Shown piece by piece: positions 47,220-56,521 of a stretch of DNA of 64,000 bases. Made by a program: the position numbers and the translations under genes. The DNA is from Mariniflexile fucanivorans (GTDB taxonomy: Bacteria; Bacteroidota; Bacteroidia; Flavobacteriales; Flavobacteriaceae), in assembly GCF_004341235.1 (NCBI RefSeq), contig NZ_SLUP01000002.1, forward strand, positions 1 through 64,000. Direction: 5' to 3'. The notes below the pieces were generated by a model that did no database searches, was not told the origin of the DNA, and was given only the letters and a program-made list of their open reading frames with translations. Every line of letters starts with the position of its first letter. Position 1 is the first letter of the stretch.

Positions 47220-48878
47220 ATGAAAAATAAAATAAAAAACACAGTAATTATTCTATTAATCTCACTTGGATATGTTTCATGTAGCGATTTTTTAGTTGAA
47301 GAACCACCAACATTTATTGCCGCTGAAAATTTTTATAAAACAGAAGAAGATGCAAGGAATGCTGTAGATGGCGTTTATGAGAGAATGGCTAATGTATTTG
47401 GCAGACGATGGATGTCTATAGACTTGTACACAGATGATATTGTTAGTAAAAGAGGTAATACTTGGACAACGCCTATGGCAAACCACACGGTAACACCTTC
47501 TTTTGAGTTATTTGATGATAACCATGACATTTATTTTGATTGGTGGATAGGCATTGGTAGAGCTAACGATGTTATAAAAAATGCCTCTGCAATGGATTTG
47601 AATCAAGATTTTGTTAACTTAATTATAGGAGAAGCAAGAGCACTTAGAGGGTTTTATTATTACAACCTAGTAAGAGCTTTTGGAGACATGCCTTTAATTA
47701 TAGAAGGGTCTGATTGGGAAGTAGCAAGAACAGACGTGGATGATATTTACAATCAAATTATTATTCCAGATTTACTTTTTGCAGCAGAACACTGTTCAAT
47801 TGGTTTGCATGATGGACATATTACCAAATGGACAGCAAAAGTTATTTTAGCAGAAGTATATTTAACCAGAGCTGGAAAAAGACGTACCTCTCAAGGTGTT
47901 TTTGTACAAGGAGATGCTAGTAACTATGCATTAGCCAGAGATATGGCAAAAGACGTTATAGATAACTCACCACATTCATTAAACCTCGTGGCATCACAAA
48001 CAGCACCTGCTTATGGAGTGGCCTGGGATTCTAATAATACTTTTTCAAAGGAGTCTATGTTAGAAATTTCCTATCTTCCAATTGACGGTATTGGAAACTG
48101 GATGACTCGAGAAGGAAGAGGAGCTAACAATGGTGTAAACTACTGGGGAAGAGCAAACGACGTACCCGAATTATTTGATAAAAATGGTAATGATATTGGA
48201 AACACTGCTACAGTAGATGAATTGAGTTTTCCTCGTACTAATAACGCAGGTATTTACTTACCAACCCCACATTTATATGATGCCTTTGAAGATGGTGACG
48301 AAAGACGCGATTTCAATATCATGACAAGATATGATGTTCCTAATGGACCAACATACCTGACGCAACCCATGTTTAGAAAATTTGTGGATACCGATGTATT
48401 AACATTAGTTGAAGGATCAGATTTTAGATACGCCGATAACAACACCATATTATTTAGATTTGCAGATGCTTTATTAATTTATGCTGAAGCTCAAAATGAA
48501 GCGGATGGTGCACCAAATAACGATGCTTATAAAGCTGTTAACGACATTAGAAATAGAGCTGGCTTAGATGATTTAACACCAAATTTATCTCAAAGCGATT
48601 TTAGAACAGCTATTTGGAAAGAAAGAAGGCTTGAATTTGCAGGAGAATACAAACGTAAATTCGATTTAATCCGTACAGATAGACTTACTAACTGCACATT
48701 TCCTATAAACATAATTTGGGAAGCAGAACAAGGTTCAGTTAGATCATTAAATGCTGTATCGGCTGATTTTTCAGGCAATATACAATGGCCCGATAATGAA
48801 TGGTTGTGGCCAATACCTCAAGCCCAATTAGAAATAAACCTTAAATATGGTTGGATACAGAATAAAGGCTATGAATAG
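47220..48878 (+). CDS. susD: SusD/RagB-like surface glycan-binding lipoprotein
   Basis: A 552-residue lipoprotein with signal LLISLGYVSC (Cys about 21). The N-terminal TPR-rich part has FYKTEEDARNAVDGVYERM and IIGEARALRGFYYYNLVRAFG. The C-terminal SusD domain has RFADALLIYAEAQNEADG, AVNDIRNRAGL, WKERRLEFAGEYKRKFDLIR and a final WPIPQAQLEIN. It caps the SusC channel on the cell surface and captures oligosaccharides. It is followed by a strong terminator. Confidence 0.96.
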   Translation: MKNKIKNTVIILLISLGYVSCSDFLVEEPPTFIAAENFYKTEEDARNAVDGVYERMANVFGRRWMSIDLYTDDIVSKRGNTWTTPMANHTVTPSFELFDDNHDIYFDWWIGIGRANDVIKNASAMDLNQDFVNLIIGEARALRGFYYYNLVRAFGDMPLIIEGSDWEVARTDVDDIYNQIIIPDLLFAAEHCSIGLHDGHITKWTAKVILAEVYLTRAGKRRTSQGVFVQGDASNYALARDMAKDVIDNSPHSLNLVASQTAPAYGVAWDSNNTFSKESMLEISYLPIDGIGNWMTREGRGANNGVNYWGRANDVPELFDKNGNDIGNTATVDELSFPRTNNAGIYLPTPHLYDAFEDGDERRDFNIMTRYDVPNGPTYLTQPMFRKFVDTDVLTLVEGSDFRYADNNTILFRFADALLIYAEAQNEADGAPNNDAYKAVNDIRNRAGLDDLTPNLSQSDFRTAIWKERRLEFAGEYKRKFDLIRTDRLTNCTFPINIIWEAEQGSVRSLNAVSADFSGNIQWPDNEWLWPIPQAQLEINLKYGWIQNKGYE

Positions 48879-48897
48879 CTAAAAGAAAATTAATTTA

Positions 48898-48937
48898 AAA
48901 AGCCCTGATTTCACGAAAGTAAAGACAGGGCTTTTTC
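48898..48937 (+). terminator. Rho-independent terminator after susD
   Basis: AAAAAGCCCTG pairs with CAGGGCTTTTT around an 18-nt loop, starting 20 nt after the susD stop. It separates susCD from the downstream GH29 gene. Confidence 0.85.
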
Positions 48938-49039
48938 AATTACTATAAAAAAGCACAACAAGCGTGAATTTAGTTTAACAAAACACTATTTGAGCAATAG
49001 AATGAAAGAACAGAGAAAGCGTTTACTGTAATCTACAGC

Positions 49040-49047
49040 TATTTTTG
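49040..49047 (+). promoter_or_regulatory. Candidate -7 box upstream of the second GH29 gene
   Basis: TATTTTTG matches TAnnTTTG and lies 60 nt before the ATG. It falls after the susD terminator, supporting a separate promoter. Confidence 0.4.
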
Positions 49048-49107
49048 TAGTGTATTCAATTTTAAATAAAAGAAAATACATGTTCTACGATTAAAAAAAA
49101 TAAAAAA

Positions 49108-50934
49108 ATGAAGAGGATGATTTTAAAAAACAAAAACAAATACGTACTGTTATTTTTAACCATACTATGTATTTCAAACCTAGGCTTTTCTCAAGACAAA
49201 AAAGAGAAAGGCATGGAAGAAATGTGGGGAGAAAACAGCGTTTCCATGGATGCTTTAAAAAGCGGCAAAGCAAAGTTTTTTGATGAAAGTAATTTTGGAA
49301 TGTTTATCCACTGGGGGTTATTTTCTGAATTAGCAGGTGTTTGGAAAAACAAAACCTATTACGGCATTGGAGAGTGGATTATGAACCCAAGAATGGCAGG
49401 TATCCCTGTTGAAGACTACAAGCAAATTGCTAAAAATTTTAATCCCACTGGATTTGACGCTAAAAAAATAGCACAGTTAGCCAAAGATGCTGGAATGAAA
49501 TACATTGTTATTACCAGTAAGCATCACGAAGGTTTTGCTATGTTCGATTCTAAAGTGAGTGATTTTGATATTGTTGATGCAACCCCTTTTGGAAGAGACC
49601 CCATGCATGAGTTGGCAGACGCATGTCATGATATAGGTTTAGGCTTCGGGTTCTATTATTCACACAACCAAGATTGGACAACACCTGGTGGCGGTAGAGG
49701 TCCTGAAACTGATAATACTGGAAAAAAAGTAGACTTTAAAGATTACTTTTACAACAAGTGCAAGCCACAAGTTAAAGAAATTTGCACCAATTATGGCGAC
49801 ATCGATTTTGTATGGTTCGATACGCCCGGTGATATGCCAGAGGTATATGTTAAAGAACTTGCTGCTATGGTTAGAAAGTTACAACCCAAAGCCATGATGT
49901 GTAGTCGCGTTGGCTATGGTTTGGGCGATTATGCCAGTGTAGGCGACATGGAAGTACCAACAAAACGCATAAAAGGTTTATGGGAAACATGTGATACTAA
50001 TAATGATTCATGGTCTTATGCTTGGTACGACAATAACTTTAAAAGCCCGAAAGTCATTTTAGGCCGATTGGTGGAAACCGTAGCTCGAGGAGGTTCTTAT
50101 TTATTCAATGTAGGTCCAAATCAATTAGGAATCGTTCCAGAAATTGGCGCTGAGTTTTTAAGAGAAACGGGGAAATGGTTGAAAAAATATCCTCAAGTGG
50201 TTTATGCCGCTGACGCTTCGCCATGGGATTACAAATTACCTTGGGGCGATGTTACAACTAAGGGTAGCAATATGTATTTGGCTGTTTCAGAATGGCCTAC
50301 GGATGGTAAATTGTATTTACCTGGTTTAAAAACCAAAATTAAATCGGCTAAAATTCTAAATCCTGAAGGCGAAAATCAAAACATTGAATTCAGTCAAGGA
50401 AAAGACCATTGGGTTACTTTTGATGTCCCATATAAAGCACCAGATCAATTAATTTCTGTTATTGAAGTTGAAGTAGATATCCAAAATGAAGCCGAAATAG
50501 TTGCGGAAGACACTGCATTAGGAGTGTATCCAAATATTGAAACTGAGCTAATCACCGAGTTTGGAACCGTTAGTAATGCCATCCAAGAGAACAAACGTTG
50601 GATGGAGAAGTTTGGAGAATGGAAACATGCCAATCAAGTTGGTGAATGGGAAGAAAATGGGCAAGTAACTTGGAAAATCAATGTAAAAGAAGCTGGGTAT
50701 TATTACATAGATTTAGCCTATAAAGGTGAAGACCGTTTGGTTTGGAAAACCATTACAGACGAAGGTGTTATGGTGCAAAACCAACAAGCAGCTACCGAAA
50801 AATATGTTTTTTATAACATGGGGATTTTAGAATTTAAAACTCCCGGAATACACACCATAACAACTACTCTAGTAGAAGGAGACAGAAAAACAGCTAGTTT
50901 AAAATCAATAGCTTTGAGACCTATAAATGATTAA
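49108..50934 (+). CDS. GH29 alpha-L-fucosidase with C-terminal beta domain
   Basis: A 608-residue secreted enzyme with a signal peptide (cleavage near LGFSQD). GH29 motifs are NFGMFIHWGLFSELAG, YIVITSKHHEGFAMFDS, FGFYYSHNQDW, FVWFDTPGD (Asp238 predicted nucleophile) and VARGGSYLFNVGPNQLG. A C-terminal domain (about 480-608) of beta-sandwich appearance follows and is not part of the minimal enzyme. Compared with the other GH29 at 36809 it lacks the N-terminal extra domain and the lipobox, so the two probably differ in linkage and location. Confidence 0.94.
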   Translation: MKRMILKNKNKYVLLFLTILCISNLGFSQDKKEKGMEEMWGENSVSMDALKSGKAKFFDESNFGMFIHWGLFSELAGVWKNKTYYGIGEWIMNPRMAGIPVEDYKQIAKNFNPTGFDAKKIAQLAKDAGMKYIVITSKHHEGFAMFDSKVSDFDIVDATPFGRDPMHELADACHDIGLGFGFYYSHNQDWTTPGGGRGPETDNTGKKVDFKDYFYNKCKPQVKEICTNYGDIDFVWFDTPGDMPEVYVKELAAMVRKLQPKAMMCSRVGYGLGDYASVGDMEVPTKRIKGLWETCDTNNDSWSYAWYDNNFKSPKVILGRLVETVARGGSYLFNVGPNQLGIVPEIGAEFLRETGKWLKKYPQVVYAADASPWDYKLPWGDVTTKGSNMYLAVSEWPTDGKLYLPGLKTKIKSAKILNPEGENQNIEFSQGKDHWVTFDVPYKAPDQLISVIEVEVDIQNEAEIVAEDTALGVYPNIETELITEFGTVSNAIQENKRWMEKFGEWKHANQVGEWEENGQVTWKINVKEAGYYYIDLAYKGEDRLVWKTITDEGVMVQNQQAATEKYVFYNMGILEFKTPGIHTITTTLVEGDRKTASLKSIALRPIND

Positions 50935-50935
50935 A

Positions 50936-51161
50936 TAAATAATTTTTTGAAACCAACTATCCTCGAGGCAGAGCCATAGAGGTATTTCGCTGGTTTCATT
51001 TTGACCAGAAAAGGTCAAAAACCAAAATTATGTATTTAGATTCCCGTTTTATTCATTGGTTTATATTTTAAATTATTGAAATCATGAATCTACGATTTCA
51101 TGGGAATGACAATTTCAACGGAAACCTCGAGGCAGAGCCTCGAGGAATTCTTTTCGATTAA
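50936..51161 (+). repeat. Composite palindromic repeat, copy 3
   Basis: This full-length copy matches copy 1 almost base for base. The main differences are a damaged first CCTCGAGG right arm (CCATAGAGG, as in copy 2) and one C-to-T change in the CACGGGAAT arm. It begins one base after the GH29 stop codon and precedes a terminator. Confidence 0.9.
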
Positions 51162-51194
51162 GCTTCTCTCCTAGCGCTTGTTTCTATTGAAGAA

Positions 51195-51233
51195 AAAACA
51201 GCCTATTCTAAAGACTTTAGAAGAGGCTGTTTT
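51195..51233 (+). terminator. Terminator after the second GH29 gene
   Basis: AAAACAGCC, TTCTAAAG and their complements CTTTAGAA, GGCTGTTTT form a long stem with a small bulge, ending in TTTTA. Confidence 0.7.
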
Positions 51234-51326
51234 ATATATATCGATATTTAACATACATCTTTTTAATATAATTGATTTAGTTTTGTTTTAAACCCTTAGT
51301 TGGGGGCTTTCTTTCCTGAGTTTTCT

Positions 51327-51351
51327 GTCATTCCTGCGCAGGCAGGAATCT
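51327..51351. repeat. Short palindromic intergenic repeat
   Basis: ATTCCTGC and its imperfect mirror AGGCAGGAAT, with the flanking GTCATTCC...GGAATCT form, resemble a dispersed palindrome common in Flavobacteriia intergenic DNA. Only one copy of this exact form is seen here. The rest of 51234-51519 holds no gene. Confidence 0.45.
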
Positions 51352-51519
51352 ACTTGTTACTAAAATTACTATAAGATATCCTAACTTATAGGCGTTCACA
51401 TATTTTATATTAATCCCTAAAATAGGTTAATAATTTATGCTTAGCACCAAGTTTTAGACTGAAAAAAAATCTATTATGACACTTTAAACTCAGTACCACA
51501 ATAGATTATTAAATAAATT

Positions 51520-51550
51520 GCCTGTAAAACTTACATCAAATTTTACAGGC
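51520..51550 (-). terminator. Hairpin terminator of the 51.6-58.8 kb group
   Basis: GCCTGTAAAA and TTTTACAGGC are exact complements with an 11-nt loop, 15 nt beyond the stop of the last sulfatase. The following minus-strand sequence is only moderately T-rich. Confidence 0.6.
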
Positions 51551-51564
51551 AAAAATTATTTTCT

Positions 51565-53424
51565 CTAATTCAATTTTTCAACATCAATATAGAACGCATT
51601 ACAAGGTGTTCCATCTTTCATATCAAAATAGGCTATTAATTTTGTTTCTCCTTCTGCAACTTCCATTTCTAGTACTGTAGCTCCAAGATTATTATCTACG
51701 CTGGCTTCAACTTGCTTATCCCCTATTTTTAAATAGGCTTTTGAAAACTTCATAGATTTTCCATCAACAATAGCTTCTGTATGTGAGGTTTCTGGTTTTC
51801 CGTCGTTTATTTCTGCACCAAGAGCCAAACCACTTTCTGCAGGCCATCGTCTTAAATGAAACTTATATTTTCCTGCCTTTACAAAGTTTACTGTAAATGG
51901 CGCTGGTTCCATTGGTTTTCCAGCACGAATCAACTGTTGGTTCCATGGTGGATAAAAATCTATTGTTCTCGCATCATGACAAGTAAGCACATCCATATCG
52001 GTTACTCCTAAATCTATTACAGAAAACTTAGTTTCTTTTATTACATCTTCCCACCAACTTTCATAAAAAGCATTCATTTCGGCTACTTTTTCTGGGTGCG
52101 CATCGGCAACGTTGTTTTGTTGCCCAGGATCATCATTAATATTATAAAGTTCAGTACCATTTATTAAACGCCAATTGTCATCCATTACACTACTATTCTT
52201 CCCTTTAATCGGCCAAGGAACGCGTTGTGTATCTGTAACCAAATAGCGTTTTGGAGCCTCTTCTTTCCCTAAGAGATACCCACTTACATCGGTCCCATCC
52301 ATTGTTTTTGTTGGTGTGAATTTTTGACCAACCAATTTTGTTAGTGTTGGTAACATATCTACATGTGCCACCAAACTGCTTAATGATTTACCTCCTGTTA
52401 ATCCACCATCTGGCCATCTAATAATGAAAGGTACCCTATGACCTCCATCATATTCGCTGCTTTTTGTACCTCGCATATTGGCGTTATAACCAAATACTTG
52501 GCCAGTTTTTTCATCTACACTATACCCTTTTGCTGTACCATTATCTGTAGTAAAAACAATAATCGTATTATCAGCAATACCTAAGATTTCTAATTTCTTT
52601 AACAACTTTGAAAAATTATCATCAATATTGGTAATCATACCATAAAAACGCTTTTGTCCTTCGGTAATAGCCGTTTCATCTTTATACATGTTATAATATT
52701 CCTCAGGCACATTATAAGGTCCATGTGGTGCATTTAAACTCAAATAACAGAAGAACGGTTCATCTTTTTTATCTTCAATAAAACGCATAGCTTCATCAAA
52801 CCAAACATCTGTACAATAGCCTTCTTTTTTCTCAGGCACACCATTTCTGTGGTAAGAATCGTCGAAATAATCATTATTCCAATAGTCTGGCGTTTGCCCG
52901 ACACCACCACCTCCGTGGTAAAAGGCTTCATCAAAACCTCTTTCATGTGGTTTAAACGGACTATTATCCCCTAAGTGCCATTTACCAAACATGCCTGTTT
53001 TATAGCCACCTTCATGCAGAACGTCTGCCATGGTTACTTCTTCACGATTTAACATAGACGCTCCCATAATGGTATGCCATACACCATTTCTGTTACAGTT
53101 TCTTCCAGTAAGTAATCCAGCTCTTGTTGGGGCACAAGTAGTACCAACATGATAATTTGTTAGACTTACAGCCTCTGTCGCAAATTTATCAATAGTAGGT
53201 GTTTTAATTATTGGATTACCTGTATGCCCTAAATCTCCATAACCTTGGTCATCGGTTATTACAAATATAATATTGGGTTTGATGTCTTTACTTTCTGTTT
53301 TTTCCTGTTTTTCTTTACAAGAAAAAAGGACGATTGGTATGGCTAAAAACAAGAAATAAGAGATTGAGCTATTACTCTTGAAAATGCCTTTTCCAAGGAA
53401 ATTAAAAAAATGTGTTCGCTTCAT
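51565..53424 (-). CDS. S1 family sulfatase, lipoprotein, with C-terminal beta domain
   Basis: A 619-residue sulfatase with a long N-terminal region and lipobox (IPIVLFSC, Cys about 36). Motifs are ITDDQGYGDLG, the formylglycine motif CAPTR (Cys97) followed by AGLLTGRNCNRNG, GKWHLGD, FTTDNGTAK and YDGGHRVPFI. A C-terminal domain (about 500-619, starting near RTIDFYPPWNQQ and containing FHLRRWPAESG) is absent from the other sulfatases here. It belongs to neither of the two four-member groups, so a third specificity is likely. Last gene of its cluster. Confidence 0.93.
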   Translation of the reverse strand: MKRTHFFNFLGKGIFKSNSSISYFLFLAIPIVLFSCKEKQEKTESKDIKPNIIFVITDDQGYGDLGHTGNPIIKTPTIDKFATEAVSLTNYHVGTTCAPTRAGLLTGRNCNRNGVWHTIMGASMLNREEVTMADVLHEGGYKTGMFGKWHLGDNSPFKPHERGFDEAFYHGGGGVGQTPDYWNNDYFDDSYHRNGVPEKKEGYCTDVWFDEAMRFIEDKKDEPFFCYLSLNAPHGPYNVPEEYYNMYKDETAITEGQKRFYGMITNIDDNFSKLLKKLEILGIADNTIIVFTTDNGTAKGYSVDEKTGQVFGYNANMRGTKSSEYDGGHRVPFIIRWPDGGLTGGKSLSSLVAHVDMLPTLTKLVGQKFTPTKTMDGTDVSGYLLGKEEAPKRYLVTDTQRVPWPIKGKNSSVMDDNWRLINGTELYNINDDPGQQNNVADAHPEKVAEMNAFYESWWEDVIKETKFSVIDLGVTDMDVLTCHDARTIDFYPPWNQQLIRAGKPMEPAPFTVNFVKAGKYKFHLRRWPAESGLALGAEINDGKPETSHTEAIVDGKSMKFSKAYLKIGDKQVEASVDNNLGATVLEMEVAEGETKLIAYFDMKDGTPCNAFYIDVEKLN

Positions 53425-53504
53425 AATTAGTATTTATTTGATTTGATTTTAAATTCTACTTTAATATGGTTTTTATATATTAATAAACCTAACAGGATTA
53501 AATT

Positions 53505-55034
53505 TTATTTTATATCACGCATCCAATTTAATTGAGGCCAAGTTTCTGGTTTATCATTTTTTTGCTTAGCCCCTATTGTACTTCTTCCATTTTTAACAAT
53601 AAGTGAAAGTTCTTTTCTGTATAGCTCTAATAATTGAGGTTGACTCCCTTCTAAGTTATTTTTTTCAGCAATATCATTTTTTAAATTATAGAGTTGAAAC
53701 TTTGGCAATCCCTTAGCTTCATCCGTATTAATCTTAGGAAAACTCCAACCACCAGAATCGGAGCAAAAGACAGCCTTATAGTCTCCTTTGCGGTAAGCAA
53801 AAGAACCATTTATAGAGTGATGAACGATGCTTTCTCTAACAGTTGCATTTGATTTCACTTTCAATGCTGGTAAAAAGCTGAAACTATCTTCTGCCATGGT
53901 GGCTCCGTTTTTGATGTCTAAAGCATCTGTAACCGAAGCAAAAAAATCAGTAGTACAAACCAGTTGATCTGACTTATCTTGTTTCACTTTTGATGGCCAA
54001 CGAACAATGAAAGGCACGCGATGTCCGCCTTCAAAAATATCAGCTTTAGTTCCTCTATAAACATAACTAGGATTATGCCCTTTTGTAGCCAATTGTTTAA
54101 AATTTGCTTGAGGCGAACAACCATTATCGCTAGTAAAAACTACTATGGTATTATCTGCAATCCCTTGTTTTTCAAGTGCTTTCATAATCTCACCTACACT
54201 CCAATCAACCATCAATACAAAATCGCCATAAGGGTTATCTAAACCACTTTTTCCTTTAAACTCTGCCGTTGGTAAAATAGGTGTATGTGGTGCCGATAAT
54301 GGCATATACAAAAAGAATGGTTTGTCCCCATTTGCATTTTCAGCAATGTATTCCACTGACTTAGAGGTGATTTGCCCCAATATTTCCTCATGAACAAAAT
54401 CATCCGAAGTAGGACCATTTCTCCACATTCCTTGCCCTGTGTTGCTTGTAAACTTGGTCGGCACCATGGTAGGCTGATCATTCTCCACCCAAACATAAGG
54501 AGCCATGTCTAAAGAACCACAGAATCCAAACCAGTAATCAAAACCCAAGGTTGTTGGTCCATTCTTTATTTTCTTGGTATAGTCAATCTTATCCTCGCCC
54601 GCTTCAATATTGGCCCAATCCCAACCTAAATGCCATTTACCAATTGCAGCTGTTTTATATCCATTTGCTTGCAATACTTTTCCAATAGTCGTCCTGTCCT
54701 GCGGAATTAACGCTTCACTATACCCTTGAATAACCCCTTTTTTCAATGTTGACCGCCAGTTGTAACGCCCTGTTAATATACCATATCGGGTTGGAGTACA
54801 CACTGCACTACTAGTATGAGCATCTGTAAAAGACGCCCCTTGCGAAGCCAGCTTATCGATATGCGCTGTTTTTATTTTAGAATTTTCATTTAAACTGGAT
54901 ACATCGCCATAGCCTAAATCATCGGCTAAAATAAAAATGATATTAGGCGCTTTATTGTCCTTTTGCCCAAAAGAAAAGGTGCTAAATAGCACTAGCACTA
55001 TATAAAAAAAGTGGTTTTTATTTAAAAAATTCAT
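53505..55034 (-). CDS. S1 family sulfatase (group B)
   Basis: A 509-residue secreted sulfatase with a signal peptide (cleavage near TFSFGQ). Motifs are LADDLGYGD, the formylglycine motif CTPTR (Cys79) followed by YGILTGRYNWRS, GKWHLG, FTSDNGCSP and FEGGHRVPFI, and the group-B tail NGRSTIGAKQKND. It resembles the sulfatase at 22349 closely in its C-terminal half (VHHSINGSF...RKGDYK). It lies 64 and 80 nt from its same-strand neighbours. Confidence 0.93.
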   Translation of the reverse strand: MNFLNKNHFFYIVLVLFSTFSFGQKDNKAPNIIFILADDLGYGDVSSLNENSKIKTAHIDKLASQGASFTDAHTSSAVCTPTRYGILTGRYNWRSTLKKGVIQGYSEALIPQDRTTIGKVLQANGYKTAAIGKWHLGWDWANIEAGEDKIDYTKKIKNGPTTLGFDYWFGFCGSLDMAPYVWVENDQPTMVPTKFTSNTGQGMWRNGPTSDDFVHEEILGQITSKSVEYIAENANGDKPFFLYMPLSAPHTPILPTAEFKGKSGLDNPYGDFVLMVDWSVGEIMKALEKQGIADNTIVVFTSDNGCSPQANFKQLATKGHNPSYVYRGTKADIFEGGHRVPFIVRWPSKVKQDKSDQLVCTTDFFASVTDALDIKNGATMAEDSFSFLPALKVKSNATVRESIVHHSINGSFAYRKGDYKAVFCSDSGGWSFPKINTDEAKGLPKFQLYNLKNDIAEKNNLEGSQPQLLELYRKELSLIVKNGRSTIGAKQKNDKPETWPQLNWMRDIK

Positions 55035-55098
55035 CGTTATTAGTTTGTTATTTTATTAGAAAGTAAACTTTATTTTATGTTTTCAAATTGAATGAGTA

Positions 55099-56493
55099 CT
55101 ATTTTTTTCTTTCTGCAGAGAAACAACTTGCTGGAGGATTCTTTGGTAACGTTAATTCCCATGCATCCAATTTTGCTAGCATCGCTTTTACTTTAGCCGG
55201 ATTTTCTATAGCTTGATTTGTTTGTTCTGCCCAATCCGTTTTAGTATTGTAAAGTTCTTCTCGGTTATCTTTTTTATTAATCAGTAGCTTCCAGTCGCCC
55301 TCTTGAATAGCAAGACTTGGCCAAAAATCGGTGTTTTTACTAGCAAAATTCCACTGCCAGTAAATAGTGGATTTTCTTGTAAAAGGTTTTCCTTTGATGG
55401 CTGTACTAATGCTTTCCCCATCGGATACATAATCATTAGGCAACTTCCCTCCTGCCAATTCGATAAAAGTAGGCAGTAAATCCACTGCTGCTAATGGAGT
55501 TGACTTATCAACTTTTCCATTTGGAGTTACACCAGGCCAACGTACTATAAATGGAACTCGAATACCACCTGCAAATAAGGAACGTTTTCTGCCTTTTAAA
55601 TCTTTTGCTTCTCCAACTGAATAATAGGTTCCATAACCTGGACCTGTAGAATTATCATTTAAAGTTTTGTGTTGGTCATCCCCAGTGATTTCAGGACCAT
55701 TATCCGAAGAAAAAATAACCAATGTATTCTCATCTAAACCTAAGGCTTTTAATTTTGCAAATAACAAACCTATGTTATAATCTGCTTCAGCAATGATTGA
55801 AGCATAAACCTTTTGCTGTTCATTCAAATGAGAAAATTGCTTCAAAAACTTCTCTTTTGGATAATGTGGGGTATGCGGTTCATGAAGCCATACATTAATA
55901 AAAAAAGGATTTCTTTTGTTTTTTTCTATAAAATTGATTGTTCGCGTTATCGTAGAATCAGTGCTCATTTGAGGAAGCCAACTTGATAAATTAAAGGCAT
56001 CAAATTCATCATAACCATATGCTGTTGGCGGAGGAGCATCAGGAACATCTGTATTTGATAAATGCCATTTACCATAATGTGCCGTTTTGTACCCTGCTTC
56101 TTTTAGCAAACGAGGTAACATGACTTCTTTCGGATTTAGCCAATCAGGCATATTTCTTTTAATGTGTGATTCCACCGTAGCAAAATGTCCGTGCACAGAA
56201 TGGCGTGCTGGAAATTGTCCAGTCATCACCGCTACTCTACTTGGAGAACAAACGGGATTGTTTACTGAGAAATTCTGAAAATCCATTCCCTCGCTTGCCA
56301 TTTTATCCAGATTGGGAGTGGTACAAAAGGTACTACCGTGAACACCTAAATCTTCGTATCCCCAATCATCGGCATAGATAAAAATTATATTCGGTTTAGG
56401 AGTGACTTTAGTTATATTTTCTGTGACTTTACCTTTACAAGCGGTTAGTAGTACACAAAACAATAAAATAGCAAGTTCTTTTTTAATCATCAT
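55099..56493 (-). CDS. S1 family sulfatase, lipoprotein (singleton group)
   Basis: A 464-residue sulfatase, the shortest here, with a lipoprotein signal (LLFCVLLTAC, Cys about 19). Motifs are YADDWGYEDLG, the formylglycine motif CSPSR (Cys82) followed by VAVMTGQFPARH, GKWHLS, FSSDNGPEITG and AGGIRVPFIVRWPG. LLPRLLKEAGYKTAHYGKW and the DWGYEDLG start distinguish it from the other groups. It lies 28 nt after the GHL15-like gene at 56522 and is probably co-transcribed. Periplasmic or outer-membrane location. Confidence 0.92.
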   Translation of the reverse strand: MMIKKELAILLFCVLLTACKGKVTENITKVTPKPNIIFIYADDWGYEDLGVHGSTFCTTPNLDKMASEGMDFQNFSVNNPVCSPSRVAVMTGQFPARHSVHGHFATVESHIKRNMPDWLNPKEVMLPRLLKEAGYKTAHYGKWHLSNTDVPDAPPPTAYGYDEFDAFNLSSWLPQMSTDSTITRTINFIEKNKRNPFFINVWLHEPHTPHYPKEKFLKQFSHLNEQQKVYASIIAEADYNIGLLFAKLKALGLDENTLVIFSSDNGPEITGDDQHKTLNDNSTGPGYGTYYSVGEAKDLKGRKRSLFAGGIRVPFIVRWPGVTPNGKVDKSTPLAAVDLLPTFIELAGGKLPNDYVSDGESISTAIKGKPFTRKSTIYWQWNFASKNTDFWPSLAIQEGDWKLLINKKDNREELYNTKTDWAEQTNQAIENPAKVKAMLAKLDAWELTLPKNPPASCFSAERKK

Positions 56494-56521
56494 TTTTTGT
56501 CTTATTGTAATTTTAAAAAAT

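Noticed and set aside
51327-51351. CRISPR-like repeat
   Set aside because: It is a single palindrome without regular spacing or further units; no CRISPR array is present in the window.
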